Shown here piece by piece: positions 1-11,340 of a stretch of 64,000 nt of DNA; within the stretch, counting starts at the first letter, position 1, and each line of letters begins with the position of its first letter. This DNA comes from Dasypus novemcinctus (lineage: Eukaryota > Chordata > Mammalia > Cingulata > Dasypodidae): positions 13,048,739-13,112,738 of the forward strand of contig NC_080701.1 in assembly GCF_030445035.2 (NCBI RefSeq), written 5' to 3'. The notes beneath the pieces are model-generated. The model was not told where the DNA came from and made no database searches. It saw only the letters and a list, made by a program, of their open reading frames with translations. The position numbers and the translations under genes were made by a program.

Positions 1-76
1 GAAAAATGAACTAGCCATGACTAAATGGGTTCCTAAAAAATAAAAAATAAAGTCCTAAACAGCCAATTTAACTAAC

Positions 77-249
77 CAGTATTTTGTTTAGAGCCTGATG
101 ACCCTCCATGTTCTAGCTTTGCTTTCTTCTTCTTTGATGATGATGATGATGATGACTCAGAAGATACTGGACGTTTTTCTACTACAGGAGTGGAAAGAGC
201 TCGTTTTTTGAATAGCTCCCTTTCTCTCAACAGGCTTGGATCCATAATG
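77..249 (-). CDS. GTF2E2: GTF2E2 first coding exon (TFIIE beta N-terminus), partial gene
   Basis: This exon encodes the N-terminus of the beta subunit of general transcription factor TFIIE, which acts in the nucleus with TFIIE alpha to recruit and regulate TFIIH at RNA polymerase II promoters. The ATG is at 245-243 and 56 codons follow, beginning [20 protein letters not shown] and ending GSSGSKQNT, with one extra base (G) before the donor. The visible features are a charged N-terminus, a Ser run (SSE then seven Ser) and a basic KKKKAK stretch, as in the mammalian protein. The acceptor is a pyrimidine tract ending TTTTCAG next to 249, and the donor is G|GTTAGT at 77/76. Human continues with Asp, and the leftover G fits a GAT codon. 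The remaining exons lie off the left edge. The identification rests on near-identity to the remembered human N-terminus and on the GSR neighbour. Confidence 0.96.
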
Positions 250-499
250 CTGAAAAGAGAAAAAGAAATATCTTTAATACAGATTTTTTTTAGTATACTT
301 TTTTTTTAAAGATACTTAGATTACATAAATGTTACATAAAAAATATAGGGGACTCCCATAGGCCCTGCTCCCACATTTTCCCACATTAACTTTAATACAG
401 ATTAAAGTTGCTCAAACACGTATGCCAAATTCATATTTCTAATGAGTAACTTCCCAAACAAAATTACCTTTTATTATTAGTTCTCTAATACTTGCTGTG

Positions 500-560
500 T
501 TTACTCACTTATTTATTCACTCAACAAATATTTTACTAGTGCCTATTATACACCAAGCAC
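500..560 (-). mobile_element. L2-like LINE 3' end fragment
   Basis: TTATTCACTCAACAAATATT followed by a degenerate CTATTATACACCAAGCAC is the reverse of the conserved L2 3' end. Confidence 0.45.
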
Positions 561-597
561 TTGAAAAGAGAAGTAAAATTATTCTTTAAGGCTCTAG

Positions 598-790
598 AAC
601 TGTGCTGTCCAATATGCTAATAGTCACTAGCCACATGTGCCTATTGAGAACGTGAAATGTAGCTGGTTCATATTGAGGTATATTCTAAGTGTAAAATACA
701 CACCAGATTTCAAAGACTTAGTACAAAGAAAAGAATATAAAAATGACTCTACTACTTTACATTGATTATGTAAATTCTGAAAGGCTTTAA
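598..790. mobile_element. DNA transposon fragment (hAT-like MER family)
   Basis: The stretch from GTGCTGTCCAATATG through TAGCCACATGTG to the ACACACCAGATTTCAAAGA segment resembles a common mammalian non-autonomous hAT-type element. The exact family was not determined. Confidence 0.5.
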
Positions 791-907
791 ACACAAAGTA
801 GCTCAATAAATGTGTTAAATGAATAACTAAATATTTAAAAAATCATTAAATTGCTCTAACTTTATTATTATTGGTTTCACAAGTCCTTATTAAAAGTCTT
901 CTGTTTG

Positions 908-1312
908 TGGGGAAGCGGACTTGGCCCAGTGGTGAGGGCGTCTACCACATGGGAGGTCCGTGGTTCAAACCCCGGGCCTCCTTGACCTGTGTGCGCCTGG
1001 CCCATGCGCAGTGCTGATGCGCGCAAGGAGTGCCCTGCCAGGCAGGGGTGTCCCCGGCGTAAGGGAGCCCCACGCACAAGGAGTGCACCCCGTAAGGAGA
1101 GCCACCCAGCGCGAAAGAAAGTGCAGCCTGCCCAGGAATGGTGCCACACACAGGGAGAGCTGACACAAGATGACGCAACGGAAAGAAACACAGATTCCCA
1201 TGCCACTGACAACAAGAGAAGGGGACAAAGAAGACACAGCAAACAGACACAGAGAACATACAACAAGGGGGGGGAGGGGAGAGAAATTTTAAAAATCTTT
1301 AAAAAAAAAAAA
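908..1312 (+). mobile_element. DAS-SINE, full length
   Basis: It has the tRNA-like head GGGGAAGCGGACTTGGCCCA, B box GGTTCAAACCC, the body with GCGAAAGAAAGTGCAGCCTG, and the A-rich tail. Typical of the long armadillo DAS-SINE form. Confidence 0.93.
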
Positions 1313-1649
1313 GTGAGGAGTTACAGGACCGCAGGTCAAAGGCCCGCCCTCTTGTCACAGTTCCAATTCCTAGTGCCACATGATCCTAGGCAATCCACCA
1401 GATCGCCCTAAATCCAATTTTATTACAAGTAAAATGAGGCTACTTCCAATGCTTTCCATATCAGGCCCAACTGTAAGAATAAAATAAGAAAACATTTATG
1501 AAAGTGATCTTCTAAATAGTAAAGCTCCACGCTATACAAATGTATGTTAATACTTCATTATTACTACTCCTAACACAGAAAGCATGTTATCTGTTTATTT
1601 CACCTACAGACAGGTAATAAACCTGGGCTTTTAATAACGATTTTAACAC

Positions 1650-1805
1650 AGGTTTAAATAAAGCCTTACAGTTCACAAAGGCCTAAATGCTTACAGTATT
1701 CGATTCTCACAATTCTATGAATAATAAGGTATTAGGTTTATTTTTATTTTATTGTGAAATCTGAAGTGATGATGCATGGTTAAAGTGACACAGCTGGAAG
1801 GAGGA
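1650..1805 (+). mobile_element. MIR-like fragment
   Basis: Order of MIR landmarks: GCCTTACAGTTCACAAAG, then a degenerate centre, then AAAGTGACACAGCTGGAAG. Confidence 0.4.
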
Positions 1806-2049
1806 GGACCAGGACCCAACTATCTTGGGTCCTGGTCAGGTGCTCCTTATACCTGACCCGGAGGCCCGAAACAAAGGCCACCTATGTGGCACACCTGGTA
1901 ACCAAGTGGCACCTAGAGCAGAAGGCTCATCAATCGCTCACCATCGCCATCTCCCAACTTTTCCCAGATTACTCAACATTATACTGGGGTCTCCCTCTCT
2001 GCAGCAGACTGGACCCACGGCCACCCCCATGTGACATTTACAGCGCCGC

Positions 2050-3250
2050 CACACAGGCTTAGGGAGCTGCCGGCTCCCTCCACGGATGGACACTGAGAAG
2101 CCAAAATTTCAACCAAAATCTTCTGGCTCCGAAGCCCACGCTCTTTCCACGACACCGTCCGACCTCTTTCGACCTTTCACTCTTCTCTTTCGCTCCCTTC
2201 CCTGCCTCAGCCTCGCAGGTGCCCCTGGCACCCAGGAACACTGCTATGAATAGCCGGCCGGCTGGCAGGGGAGACTGCCTGCCTCTTAAGTGACCGAAAC
2301 GCGGGGCCGCGCGGAAAAGGCGCCGCCGCGCTCGGCTGGGGAAAATGTCTTCAGAGTCTGCACAAAACAACTCTCAGAACTGAAGTTTAAGGGTCATTAC
2401 AAAGTAGGTCTCCAAAAGCCAGCCTCAAAATCAGCCCGCGTGCGCGTTCTCTAAATCACAGCCTTGATTCGTGCGGACACCAAGGGCCGCCGAGCTACTT
2501 CTAAAGTAAACTTGCGGGCTAAGACGAGGCACGATCAGCGACCCGACTGCGGGTCTCCCCTCTTTCCAACCCAAAAGTTTGCTAAACGCCCGCTCCGGCC
2601 TAAAGGACAAAGCTCCCCGGGACCCGGGAGGGCTGAGGCGCTTGGCGCAGAGCCCGGCAGCCCCAGGCCCCCGCAGGCCAGAACGCACGCTCGCCCCCTG
2701 GGGGAGCAGACGGCGCGCCGGGGTCCCCACGAGCAGCTCGGGGGTCCGCGCCCCTCGCCCGGCGGCCGCAGCCCCTACCTGAGCCGCGAGGGCCGCCGCG
2801 CGCGCCCCGCCGCCGCCGCCTCCCCGCGCCTCCGCCTCGGCCAGCCGCCCCCGCCGGCGCGCCCGCCGCTTCCCGCTCCTCGGCGGCGCCCCCGCACGCG
2901 CGCCCAGCGCTGACCCGCCGAGCCGGGGTCTCGGCGCTGGCGGCGGCAACAGCAGCGGGCTGAGGCGGCGACTCGGCCCGGGGCTCCGCCCGCCACTTCC
3001 TGCTCGAGCTCGGGAGCCGAGTCCCGGCAGCCACCGCGGCGCCTTCGCGGCCTCGAGCGCGCATGCGTCGTCGCGTGCGGGGCCGAGGGGGCTCGCGGGA
3101 GGAGAATTAGCTAGCTCCGGCGTCGCGATCTCCATGACGATGGAGGGCGGCTGCGGGTGGGGCCGAGGACCCGACCTGAGGCCGGGGTGGGATGGCGGCG
3201 CCGAGGAAGATGGAAGAAACGTTTCTTTTGCAGAAATTTAAAAGGCTGCT
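2050..3250 (-). promoter_or_regulatory. GTF2E2: CpG island promoter of GTF2E2 with inferred non-coding exon 1
   Basis: This is the only strongly GC- and CpG-rich stretch in the window, with runs such as GCCGCCGCGCGCGCCCCG near 2790-2820. It lies directly upstream of the GTF2E2 coding exon on the minus strand. A consensus donor, CTCAG|GTAGGG, is at 2779/2778 and would join a 5' UTR exon (somewhere within about 2779-3140) to the acceptor at 250. The start site cannot be placed from sequence. A YY1-like GATGGCGGC at 3191-3199 reads on the plus strand, so divergent initiation is possible. Long open frames here (for example minus 2431-3135) are GC-driven and match no protein I know. Confidence 0.8.
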
Positions 3251-3409
3251 GGATCCAACTCCAGCGTGTTTGGGACTCGAACTCCGGGTGGCAGCGCAAT
3301 CTCTGAGCAGCTGTTGAGTGACTTTACCTCACGCTTTGTGGTTTTACCTCAGATGCCAGTCACCAGCATCGAAACTTCCGAGAACGTTGTCCCAGGAGTC
3401 TCTTTTAAA

Positions 3410-3520
3410 AGTGAGGAAACGAAAGCCCCGCGATGCTAACTGATTTGCTCAAGACAGCAGAGCTAGCAATGGCCAATCCTGATGTGGAACCCAGTCTCTG
3501 AAGTCCCAGCCAGGGCTTTT
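3410..3520 (+). mobile_element. MIR-like fragment
   Basis: AAAAGTGAGGAAACGAAAG, then TTGCTCAAGACAGCAGAGCT and GGAACCCAGTCTCTG follow the MIR 3' half in order. Confidence 0.5.
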
Positions 3521-3724
3521 TCCGCCAAAAAGCCTTGCGGCTTTGCAAGCGCCATGAAGGGATAAACCTAAAGCGAGGGAAAAGATCACTGGCCTTGCCC
3601 AGACCACAGTACGTTGGAGATCGACTTCCTTGGGCTTGTAACCTACAGCGGCAGCATAGCCCGTGCTCAACCAGTCTGTAGCTGTTGTTTAATTACCCTG
3701 TGCTGGTTACTCCTCAGATTACTA

Positions 3725-3850
3725 ACCTGTGTTTAGGTTTTCTCGTTTGGGAAATGGAGAGAATTGATTTAACACAATAAGTTACTTAGATGGTATTATT
3801 GTGAAGAGTAAATGAAATAATACATGAAATTTCATTCAAAACGTGAAAAT
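3725..3850 (-). mobile_element. MIR-like fragment
   Basis: TTTTCTCGTTTGGGAAATGG followed by GTGAAGAGTAAATGAAATAA is the reverse complement pattern of MIR. Confidence 0.45.
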
Positions 3851-3990
3851 AAAGCCAAAATCTTGACCTTTTAATTAGTTGCATACTAGAGCATTTTCTA
3901 AGAAACCCCCTGGATGGTTACTGGACACCCTCAGGAAATGTAACTTTGTTTAAATAACAATTGATTAGAACCCAGACTTTTTATAAAGGC

Positions 3991-4440
3991 GTGTGGTAGA
4001 CTGAATTATGAACCCCAGTTTAGACATACCCTTGATCTTAATCCGCATTTCTGTGATGTGAGCACATTGTAACTAGGACCTCTTGAAGACAGTATTTTTA
4101 GATAAAATGTGGCCCACCTGAATGAGGGTGGGTATTAATCCCTGTTACTGGAGGCTTCATAAAGAAAAGACACAGGAAACCAGCCTTAGAGAAGATCGAG
4201 GGGCGAAATCAAAAGCCTGCAGAAATCTGAAAGAGCAGACTGTAGGAGAGCCCATGGCCTTGTGATAGCAAGCAGAGATGCAAGCCAAGGCACCCCAAGG
4301 ATTGCTGGCACCCAGCACCAGAACACTGCAGACTCTAGGATTAAGCCGCCTTGCCGATGTCTTGATTTTAGACTTTGCAGCCTCAAGACTGTGAGCCAAT
4401 AAATTCCTGTTGTTGACAGCTGGAAAACGTACTTACTAAA
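3991..4440 (+). mobile_element. MLT1-type MaLR LTR
   Basis: TGGTAGACTGAATTATGAACC at the left, ATGAGGGTGGGTATTAATCC in the middle, and CTCAAGACTGTGAGCCAATA then AAATTCCTGTTG at the right match the plan of MLT1-like LTRs. Confidence 0.65.
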
Positions 4441-4461
4441 AATTTCTTCACTTACGCAGCT

Positions 4462-4852
4462 TTGATTTTTTTTTCTTCCCCTCCCCCCCCCCCACCCTAC
4501 TGTTTTTGCTGTGTCCATTCACTCTGTGATCTTCTGTATCTGTTTCTCTTTCTGTCTTCTCATCTTTCTCCTCTAGGATTCACCAGAATTCAATCCCAAG
4601 ACCTCTGATGTGGAGAGAGGTTCCCTGTCAATTGCACCACCTCAGTTCCTGGTCTTGTTGCATGACTCACTTACACAAGGACTGGCTCACTATGCAGGCA
4701 CTCAGCTTGCTGTGTAGACACTTGGCTCGCCACACAGGCACCAGCTCACCACAAGGGGACTCAGCTCACCGTGCAGGCATGCTTTCTCTACTTTTTCACC
4801 AGGAGGCCCCAGGGATTGAACCCAGGTCCTCCCATATGGTAGGCGGGGAGAT
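4462..4852 (-). mobile_element. DAS-SINE, divergent form
   Basis: Reverse-oriented relative of the DAS family: T-rich left end, CTGTGTCCATTCACTCTGTG, and a tRNA-like head read in reverse (GGATTGAACCCAGGTCCTCC, CATATGGTAGGCGG). The middle contains several degenerate GGCTCACNNNNCAGGCA repeats. Confidence 0.7.
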
Positions 4853-5859
4853 ATTTATTTGGGGTAGAAGCTTATAGTCACAAGACCCTAAAGAGTCCAA
4901 TTCAAGGTACCATAACAGGTACTTTCTCAAATGTTGGTGCAAGATGGCAGGCGATGTCTGCAACGGTTCAGCCTTCCTTCTTCCTCTTAAGGCTCCATGG
5001 TCCCAGCTTCTTCCAATCTCAACTGTAGGCTGGTGTAAGGCTTGCCTCTCTCCCAGGGCTCATGTCTCTCTGGGCTTAGCTGCAGCTGCAGGCTATTAGG
5101 CTCATCTCTCTTCCCAGGGCCTCTGCTGTGTCTACAGAGCTGTCTCTATTCCTCTGTGTTCTTCTCCTATATATTATTTCCAGGGCTCCAGCATCAAAAC
5201 TAAGAGTCTGTCCTCTGCCATGTTGTTCTCTTGGTGGGTGGGGAACTCAGCGTCCTACTGACGTGACTGAATCAAAATCCTAATTATAATTAAATTGAAT
5301 AAAAGTGAAATCTCTGAATTTAATACAAAACCTCTGAATTTAATACAATCTCCATATGCCCAGGGAAGCGGACTTGGCCCAATGGATAGGACTTCCGCCT
5401 ACCACATGGGAGGTCCGCAGTTCAAACCTCAGGCCTCCTTGACCCGTGTGGAGCTGGCCCACATGCACTGCTGATGTGTATAAGGAGTGCCGTGCCTCGC
5501 ACGGTGTGCCCCCTGCGTAGGGGAGCCCCACGCTCAAGGAATGCGCCCCATAAAGAGAGCCACCCAGCGTGAAAGAAAGTTCAGCCTGCCCAAGAATGGC
5601 ACTGCACACACGGAGAGCTGACACAGCAAGATGACGCAACAAAAAGAAACAGATTCCTGTGCCGCTGACAACAACAGAAGCGGACAAAGAGAACACACAG
5701 CAAATGGACACAGAGAACAGACAACTGGGTGGGGGGAAGGGGAGAGAAATGAAAAAAAAATAATAAAAATATTTTTTTAAATATGCCCAGAGGAACAAAC
5801 TAGTTTACAAACAATTCTATATCTATTTTTGTAATTCATAAACAATACCAAACTGCCAC
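4853..5859 (-). mobile_element. MaLR-like LTR (armadillo family), interrupted
   Basis: The reverse LTR begins at TATTTATTTGGGGTAGAAGC (outer tip missing) and ends AAACTGCCACA. It is split by the DAS-SINE at 5364-5780. Same family as the LTRs of the 37875-41660 provirus. Confidence 0.75.
5364..5780 (+). mobile_element. DAS-SINE with TSD
   Basis: Full-length element inside the reverse LTR, flanked by direct repeats ATATGCCCAG at 5354-5363 and 5781-5790. Confidence 0.95.
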
Positions 5860-6913
5860 AGTGGTTTTCACATATTCAATATCTATTCATTCGAGAATTA
5901 TGAGTTTAAAAATTAGAAAATCATGCTTTTGCAGAACTAGATCTACCCCATAGTAAGTTATCAGTAAATGCTCAGTTATTCCTTTATCTCAATGTCTAGT
6001 CTCATTTCAGCTAGTTTGGACAGATATTGGACCCACCCAAACCTTATGACAATATCATAATATGCTACTTAATATTCAAACACCCAAATCTCAGTTTACC
6101 CAAATATTTGTTATTATCACTGCCTTTTTGAAATAATCTCATACATACCTGGCAAACCCCCTTAAAATATATGCGGTGAATATTGTCAGTCACCTGTTCC
6201 TGCTTACACCATCTGTTGCCTGTGACGAAGTCACAACACTGAAAACAATGTCTTAATTAATTCAAAACACTTTTTGGTGATATCCTGGACCCAGAAGTTT
6301 CTCTCACGTGAAGACAAAAATGGGTTCGCTGTATGGCCTGCAGTTATTCCTATGTGAGGAGTACACATGGACACCATGTTACAAATGGACTGAAAAAGGG
6401 TTCCGTTTGCCTGCTGGTAATGTTGGCTCATCATAATGACCAACTTAACTGTTTCTAAACCCCGTCAGCTGGAATTGGCTAGATTACTGTCACCTGAATT
6501 CAGAGAGTCTAGGATTTAGAGTTAAACCTACAGAATTTGATCCTGCCTTCTCATCCTTGTTATACAATCCTGACTTCAACTAGGGCTTAGAGAAGGCATA
6601 GACTCTGAGTTAAGGTCACAGATATTTATATATTGTATAACGTACACAAAGTCTCCACCACTAATGCTTAAATAAATCTTTATAATTAACACCATCTACA
6701 CATTGGCAACCTCAGTGGTTCCAGGTCAGAAAGGTGTGGCTAGTGTCAAATTATATGGATAGTCATCCCAGCAAGTACTGCGATAGCAATTTATGCCTTA
6801 CCTCATGAATGCTTAAAATATCCTGGGTACTCTGTCGTGGCTTCTTTAGGGAAATATAATTAGTATATTTTATAAAACCTCTCCCACCACCTCCCCAAAA
6901 AGAACTCAACATG

Positions 6914-7331
6914 GGTGGCGGACTTGGCCCATTGGTTAGAGCATCCGCCTAGCACAGGGGAGGTCTGCATTTCAAACCCCAGGCCTCCTTGACCCGTGTG
7001 GAGCTGGCCCATGCGCAGTGCTGATGCGCGCAAGGAGTGTCCTGCCACGCAGGGGTGTCCCCGGTGTAGGGGAGCCCCAAGCACAAGGAGTGTGCCCCAT
7101 AAGGAGAGCTGCCCAGCGCGAAAGAAAGTGCAGCCTGCCCAAGAATGGTGCCGCACACACGGAGAGCTGACACAGCAAGATGACACAACAAAAAGAAACA
7201 CAGGTTCCCGTGCCGCTGACGACAACAGAAGCAGACAAAGAAGATGCAGCAAATAGACACAGAGAGCAGACAACCAGGGTGGGGGGGGTGGGGGAAGGGG
7301 AGATAAATAAATAAATCTTTGAAAAAAATAA
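6914..7331 (+). mobile_element. DAS-SINE with TSD
   Basis: Full-length. Flanking repeats are AAAGAACTCAACATG ending 6913 and AAAGAACTCAATATG ending 7347 (one mismatch). Confidence 0.94.
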
Positions 7332-7907
7332 AAAAGAACTCAATATGACCACAGAATGGATTCTGATTTAGTAGCTTCATATTACATTTTAACTTTTTTG
7401 TTTTATATACATTGATTGAATTATAGTTTGGAAGAGGAAAATTGAGAGAAGGCAAATAAATTCACTTAACTCTGCCATCAAATAACAACTGTCCTTCTGT
7501 TTCTCTCATCTATTAATCATCTCAACCAAATAAAAAGATACCTAAATTCTCAAAACTGCCAAAAAAGCAAACTAGCCCAAATGCACACAAATGAAGAACC
7601 AAAGTACCTTGCACATCACCAGTCCCAGATTTCTCTAGCATTTGTGGTCTCTCTTCCTTCCAAGGCTCTTCTCTTGCCTTCTGGCTTAGCCTACCCAATC
7701 CTGATAATAATCTTTCCAGGATTCTGCTTCCTTCTCAAGCATTCATCCTCCAAAAAGCCAACATTTGCTCTTGCTTCCACTTGGCAACCAGTCCTTGCTT
7801 TCAGTCTGCTGGGGTTAAAATACTGACTTTGGACCAGACAGAACTGAATTTCTGCTCCACAACTTAGTAGTTGTCTGGCTCTGAGCACTTAACCTTTCTA
7901 AACCCAA

Positions 7908-9072
7908 ATGTCCTGATTTGAGTCTTTTGTGGACCCTAGAAAGTTATGTTGTTAAGCTATCCCATTCCTGAGCGTGTAAACCTATTTATGTGGGAACTTT
8001 TGATTCCATCACTTTAGCTGAGGGCCTATGACTGGACCACTTCAGTGGGGTGGGACCCAAGATGGGGCTCAGCCCTCTTGCTGGAGTCTTCTATAAACAG
8101 AGGAGACACAGGAAAAGAGAGCGACCGTTTTCCCTGCCAGGTGAGAGAGGACTCCAGCTGCAGGAAGACGTAGAAACCCAAGTAGGTTGAGAGGCTGGAG
8201 GCTGGAATCAGCTTAGCAGCCAATGCTGAAGCCATCAGGAGAGGGGAGAAAGGAGCCATATGCTTGATTGTACACGGGTGAGCTCCAAGAGAGAGCGTCT
8301 TTAGATGACGCCTCCACGTGCCTGATTGCCCACAGCTACAACTTGGTAAGACAGCATCTCTTGAAGATGCCTTGATCTGGACATTTTCACAGCCTTGGAA
8401 CTGTAGGCTTTTCCCCTAGTAAATCCCTATTGTAGAAGCCAGTCCATTTCTGACATTTTGCATGGACAGTGTATTAGTCAGCCAAAGGGTGGCTGCTGCA
8501 AAGTACCAGAAATGTGTTGGCTTTTATAAAGGGTATTTATTTGGGATAAAAGCTTCCAATCACAAGGCCCTAAAGAGTCCAACTCAAGGTTGCTTTCTCA
8601 CCAAAGTCAGTTGCCACGTGTTGAAGCAAGATGGTAGCCGATCTCTGGCTGGTCTGTGTTCCCCTCTGGGCTCCCTCTTGCTCTCTGCCCAAGGCCAGCT
8701 GCAAGCTGTCAGGTGAATGGGTCATCTCTCCCCAGCGCCCTAGCCACTGAGCTTTCTCCTTTCTGTCACATGGCAGGATCAAAAAACAGAGCTCTCTCTC
8801 CTGGTGTGTGTGTCGTCTGTGTGAGTGTGTTTATATCAGATCCAGCAAGGGGGCAGGGACTCAACCTGAGTCATGCCCACTGATGTAGGCAAATCTACCA
8901 GCCCTAATCTTAACAGGTAATCTAATCAAAGATACCTCAGCTAAATTTAATGCAATCAAAGGGTATCACACCCAGAAGAAAAGATTAGATTACAGAGATA
9001 ATCTTACTCTTTTGGGAATTCATAAAACAATCTTGAACTGCCACAGGTAGCCTGTGGCAAACTGAAACACTG
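7908..9072 (+). mobile_element. MLT1/MaLR-type LTR interrupted by a second LTR
   Basis: Forward LTR: starts near CCCAAATGTCCTGATTTGAG, has GCCTTGGAACTGTAGGC and TTTCTGACATTTTGCATGG before the break at about 8467, and resumes with GGTAGCCTGTGGCAAACTG after 9050. The inner element is the reverse MaLR-like LTR at 8468-9050. Confidence 0.65.
8468..9050 (-). mobile_element. MaLR-like LTR (armadillo family), solo
   Basis: Plus-strand ends TGTATTAGTCAGCCAAAGG and AACTGCCACA are the reversed termini (TGTGGCAGTT...CTAATACA) of the LTR seen in the 37.9-41.7 kb provirus. Confidence 0.8.
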
Positions 9073-9249
9073 ATTTTCCTCATCTGCAATGGGAAGGAGT
9101 AAATGAGATAATTTATGTAAAGCACTCAGCATAGTACTGGACTATGGTAAATACTGAGTAATTGTAGTTGATATTATTAGAACCCAATCCTCCATTTAAA
9201 CTTTTTCAAAGGTCCCTAGTCATTTCCCAATTACCAAATCCAATGGCCT

Positions 9250-9640
9250 CTGTGGTAGATTGTAAAATGTTTCATAATTATTCACTGTCTCTTCCTGAAG
9301 GAGGATTATACTAACCATTCTGTTAAACACAGAGTGGCATGTGACTTGCTTTGGCTAATTAAATGTGAACACAACTACATGGGTGACATCCAAGGAGAAG
9401 CCATAAGAGCTAGCTCGTGATTCGTTCTGTCTTGTTTTTCCCTCTGCCAAAGGGTCCTACAGTATTCCAGATTCCATCAGCCTGATCCTGGAATAAAGAT
9501 GGCATGGAGCAGAACTGTAACCCAGCCACAATAGACATGTAGCATGAGGGAGTTCTTGCATGAGCCTGATAAAGTGTGAGTGGACTTAAATTTTCAAATT
9601 CTCGTTCCTGTAAAACCTACCAACCTGGGCCATGGTGATG
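9250..9640. repeat. Ancient interspersed repeat, family unassigned
   Basis: GGCATGTGACTTGCTTTGGC followed by TAATTAAATGTGAACACAAC and CATCAGCCTGATCCTGGAAT resembles a recurrent mammalian repeat that I cannot name with confidence. A similar pattern is at 41715-42000. Confidence 0.35.
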
Positions 9641-9850
9641 GCACCAATGCTCTCCCAACATGTGTGGAGAACTAGTCTCCCTACACAGCATCTATAGTTA
9701 ATGTCTCTCTCCTTTTAACACTTTCCTTCTCTCAAACTCTTAGGATGAGAATCAGCTATCCCGTTAGCCCCTTGCCTGTCAGTATCCTATTGGCCCTTTG
9801 AACAAGGACATATTCAGATAGTGCATCCATCAGATATACCTGATACCAAC

Positions 9851-10361
9851 TGTATTAGTCAGCCAAAGGGGTGCTGATGCAACATACCAGAAATCAGTTG
9901 GTTTTTATAAAGGGTATTTATTTGGAGTAGGAGCTTACAGATACCAGGCCATAAAGCCTAAGTTACTTCCCTCACCAAAGTCTTTTGCCACGTGTTGGAG
10001 CAAGGTGGCTGCCAACATCTCCCAGGGTTCAGGCTTCCTGGGTTCTTCTTGGATCTTGCTTCTCTTTTGGCCCAGGCCCTCTCTTTCCAGGCTTTGCTTC
10101 TCTTTCCTTAGCATGCTAACTTCCTGGGGCTCCAGCTTAAGACTTCAGCATCAAACTCCAACATCAAAAACCTCCACCTCTATCCTTTGCCATGTCTTTT
10201 ATCTGTGAGTCCCCACCCACCAACGGTCAGGGACTCAACACCCTTCTGACATGGCCCAATCAAAGCCCTAATCATAATTTAATCACGCCCAGGTACAGAC
10301 CAGTTTACAAACATAATCCACTATCTCTTTTTGAAATTCATAACTATATCAAACTGCTACA
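9851..10361 (-). mobile_element. MaLR-like LTR (armadillo family), solo
   Basis: Complete reversed termini TGTATTAGTCAGCCAAAGG and AAACTGCTACA. Internal landmarks are the CACGTGTTGGAGCAAGGTGG box and the CTCAACACC...CATAATTTAATC segment. Confidence 0.85.
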
Positions 10362-10623
10362 CCTACTTTACCTTATTCTTTTGACAAGTTGGGCTGGATC
10401 CACTCTCCTCCTTTGGATTCACTCCTTCTTCTGTAGCAACTTGACTTCTGACACTTGATTAACACTTCCACGTATGTCTTTGGGGAACAGCTTCCCACTG
10501 GCCATGGGCCCAAACCCGCCCAAAGATCCCACCCACAGACCCCTTAGTGACTCTTTCATCCAGTCCTTTCCTCTCCAAGGAATTCAGGCTGGTTTCCCTT
10601 AACTCATCCAAAAACTGGGTATT

Positions 10624-10828
10624 GGGGGGAGCACATGTGGTTCAAGCGGTTGAGCTCCTGCTTCCCACTTGGAAGGTCCTGGGTTTGGTTCCCGGTGCCT
10701 CCTAATAAAAAACAAAAAGCAAGCAAATGAACAAACCAACTCAGGAGAGCCAATGTGGGTCAATGGTTGAGCGCTGGCTTTCCACACATGAGGTCCCAGT
10801 ACCTCAAAAAAAAAACACAAAAAAATCC
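10624..10828 (+). mobile_element. DAS-SINE, short dimeric form
   Basis: Two tRNA-like heads in tandem (GGGAGCACATGTGGTTCAAG near 10628 and GAGAGCCAATGTGGGTCAAT near 10745), each followed by a B box and an A-rich linker. A degenerate TSD around CTGGGTATTG / CTGGGTGTTG is visible. Confidence 0.8.
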
Positions 10829-11059
10829 CTGGGTGTTGAACGATTACTCCCTTCAGATATCTTTCTTAAACAAAAATCACATTTTGCCTGATTGCGTATC
10901 CCTATTATAAAGTCCTGTCTCCTCTGAAGTGACCACATAGAGACCAATCCTGCTTTCCAATATTGGCACCAACCCTCCTCACACAGTGGTCCAGTCACCA
11001 TGACCACCACCACCCCATCATCTCTTCCCCACACCATGCCCCGACTCAACCTTCAACTT

Positions 11060-11340
11060 AGAAGTCACTTCATTCACTCAACAAGTATTTATTAAGTACA
11101 TAGTATGTTCTAGTGCAATAAGGATATACAGATGAACAAAACAAAAAAAGTCACTGCCCTGGTGGAGCTTACATTTTAATGAGAAGGAAGAGAGGATTTA
11201 TACATATGCATATGCTCATACATACAAAATACTTATTAATATATTAATAAAATATAATTATATACTTATGTTATTTCTATTTTATTTATATATTTATTAT
11301 ATTTTCATAGGAAAGACGAAGTAATGACAGTAATAAATAC
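11060..11340 (-). mobile_element. L2-like LINE fragment with AT-rich tail region
   Basis: ATTCACTCAACAAGTATTTA, then CACTGCCCTGGTGGAGCTTA and CATTTTAATGAG match the reversed L2 3' end. The following 11225-11330 is low-complexity AT. Confidence 0.6.

Larger units (their letters stand above)
250..2778 (-). other. GTF2E2: GTF2E2 intron 1 (5' UTR intron)
   Basis: This interval runs from the inferred exon 1 donor CAG|GTAGGG (minus strand, 2779/2778) to the acceptor before the ATG exon. It holds one full DAS-SINE (908-1312), a hAT-like DNA transposon fragment (about 598-790), an L2-like piece (about 500-560) and a MIR-like piece (about 1650-1805). I see nothing recognisable at 1313-1640 or 1810-2050. 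Confidence 0.7.
7820..9190 (-). mobile_element. MIR, split by nested LTR insertions
   Basis: The reverse MIR starts near 7820 (CTGCTCCACAACTTAGTAG, GCACTTAACCTTTCTAAAC) and resumes near 9070 (TTTTCCTCATCTGCAATGGG, GTAAATGAGATAATTTATG). Everything at about 7908-9070 was inserted later. Confidence 0.65.

Noticed and set aside
877..1266. Recurring Cys/Leu-rich minus-strand ORFs (here and in many other places)
   Set aside because: All are antisense readings of DAS-SINE copies with the same peptide phrases; they are not host genes.
2431..3135. 234-codon minus-strand frame in the CpG island
   Set aside because: GC-rich sequence lacks stop codons in most frames; the peptide is low-complexity Ala/Arg/Gly/Pro and overlaps other long frames.
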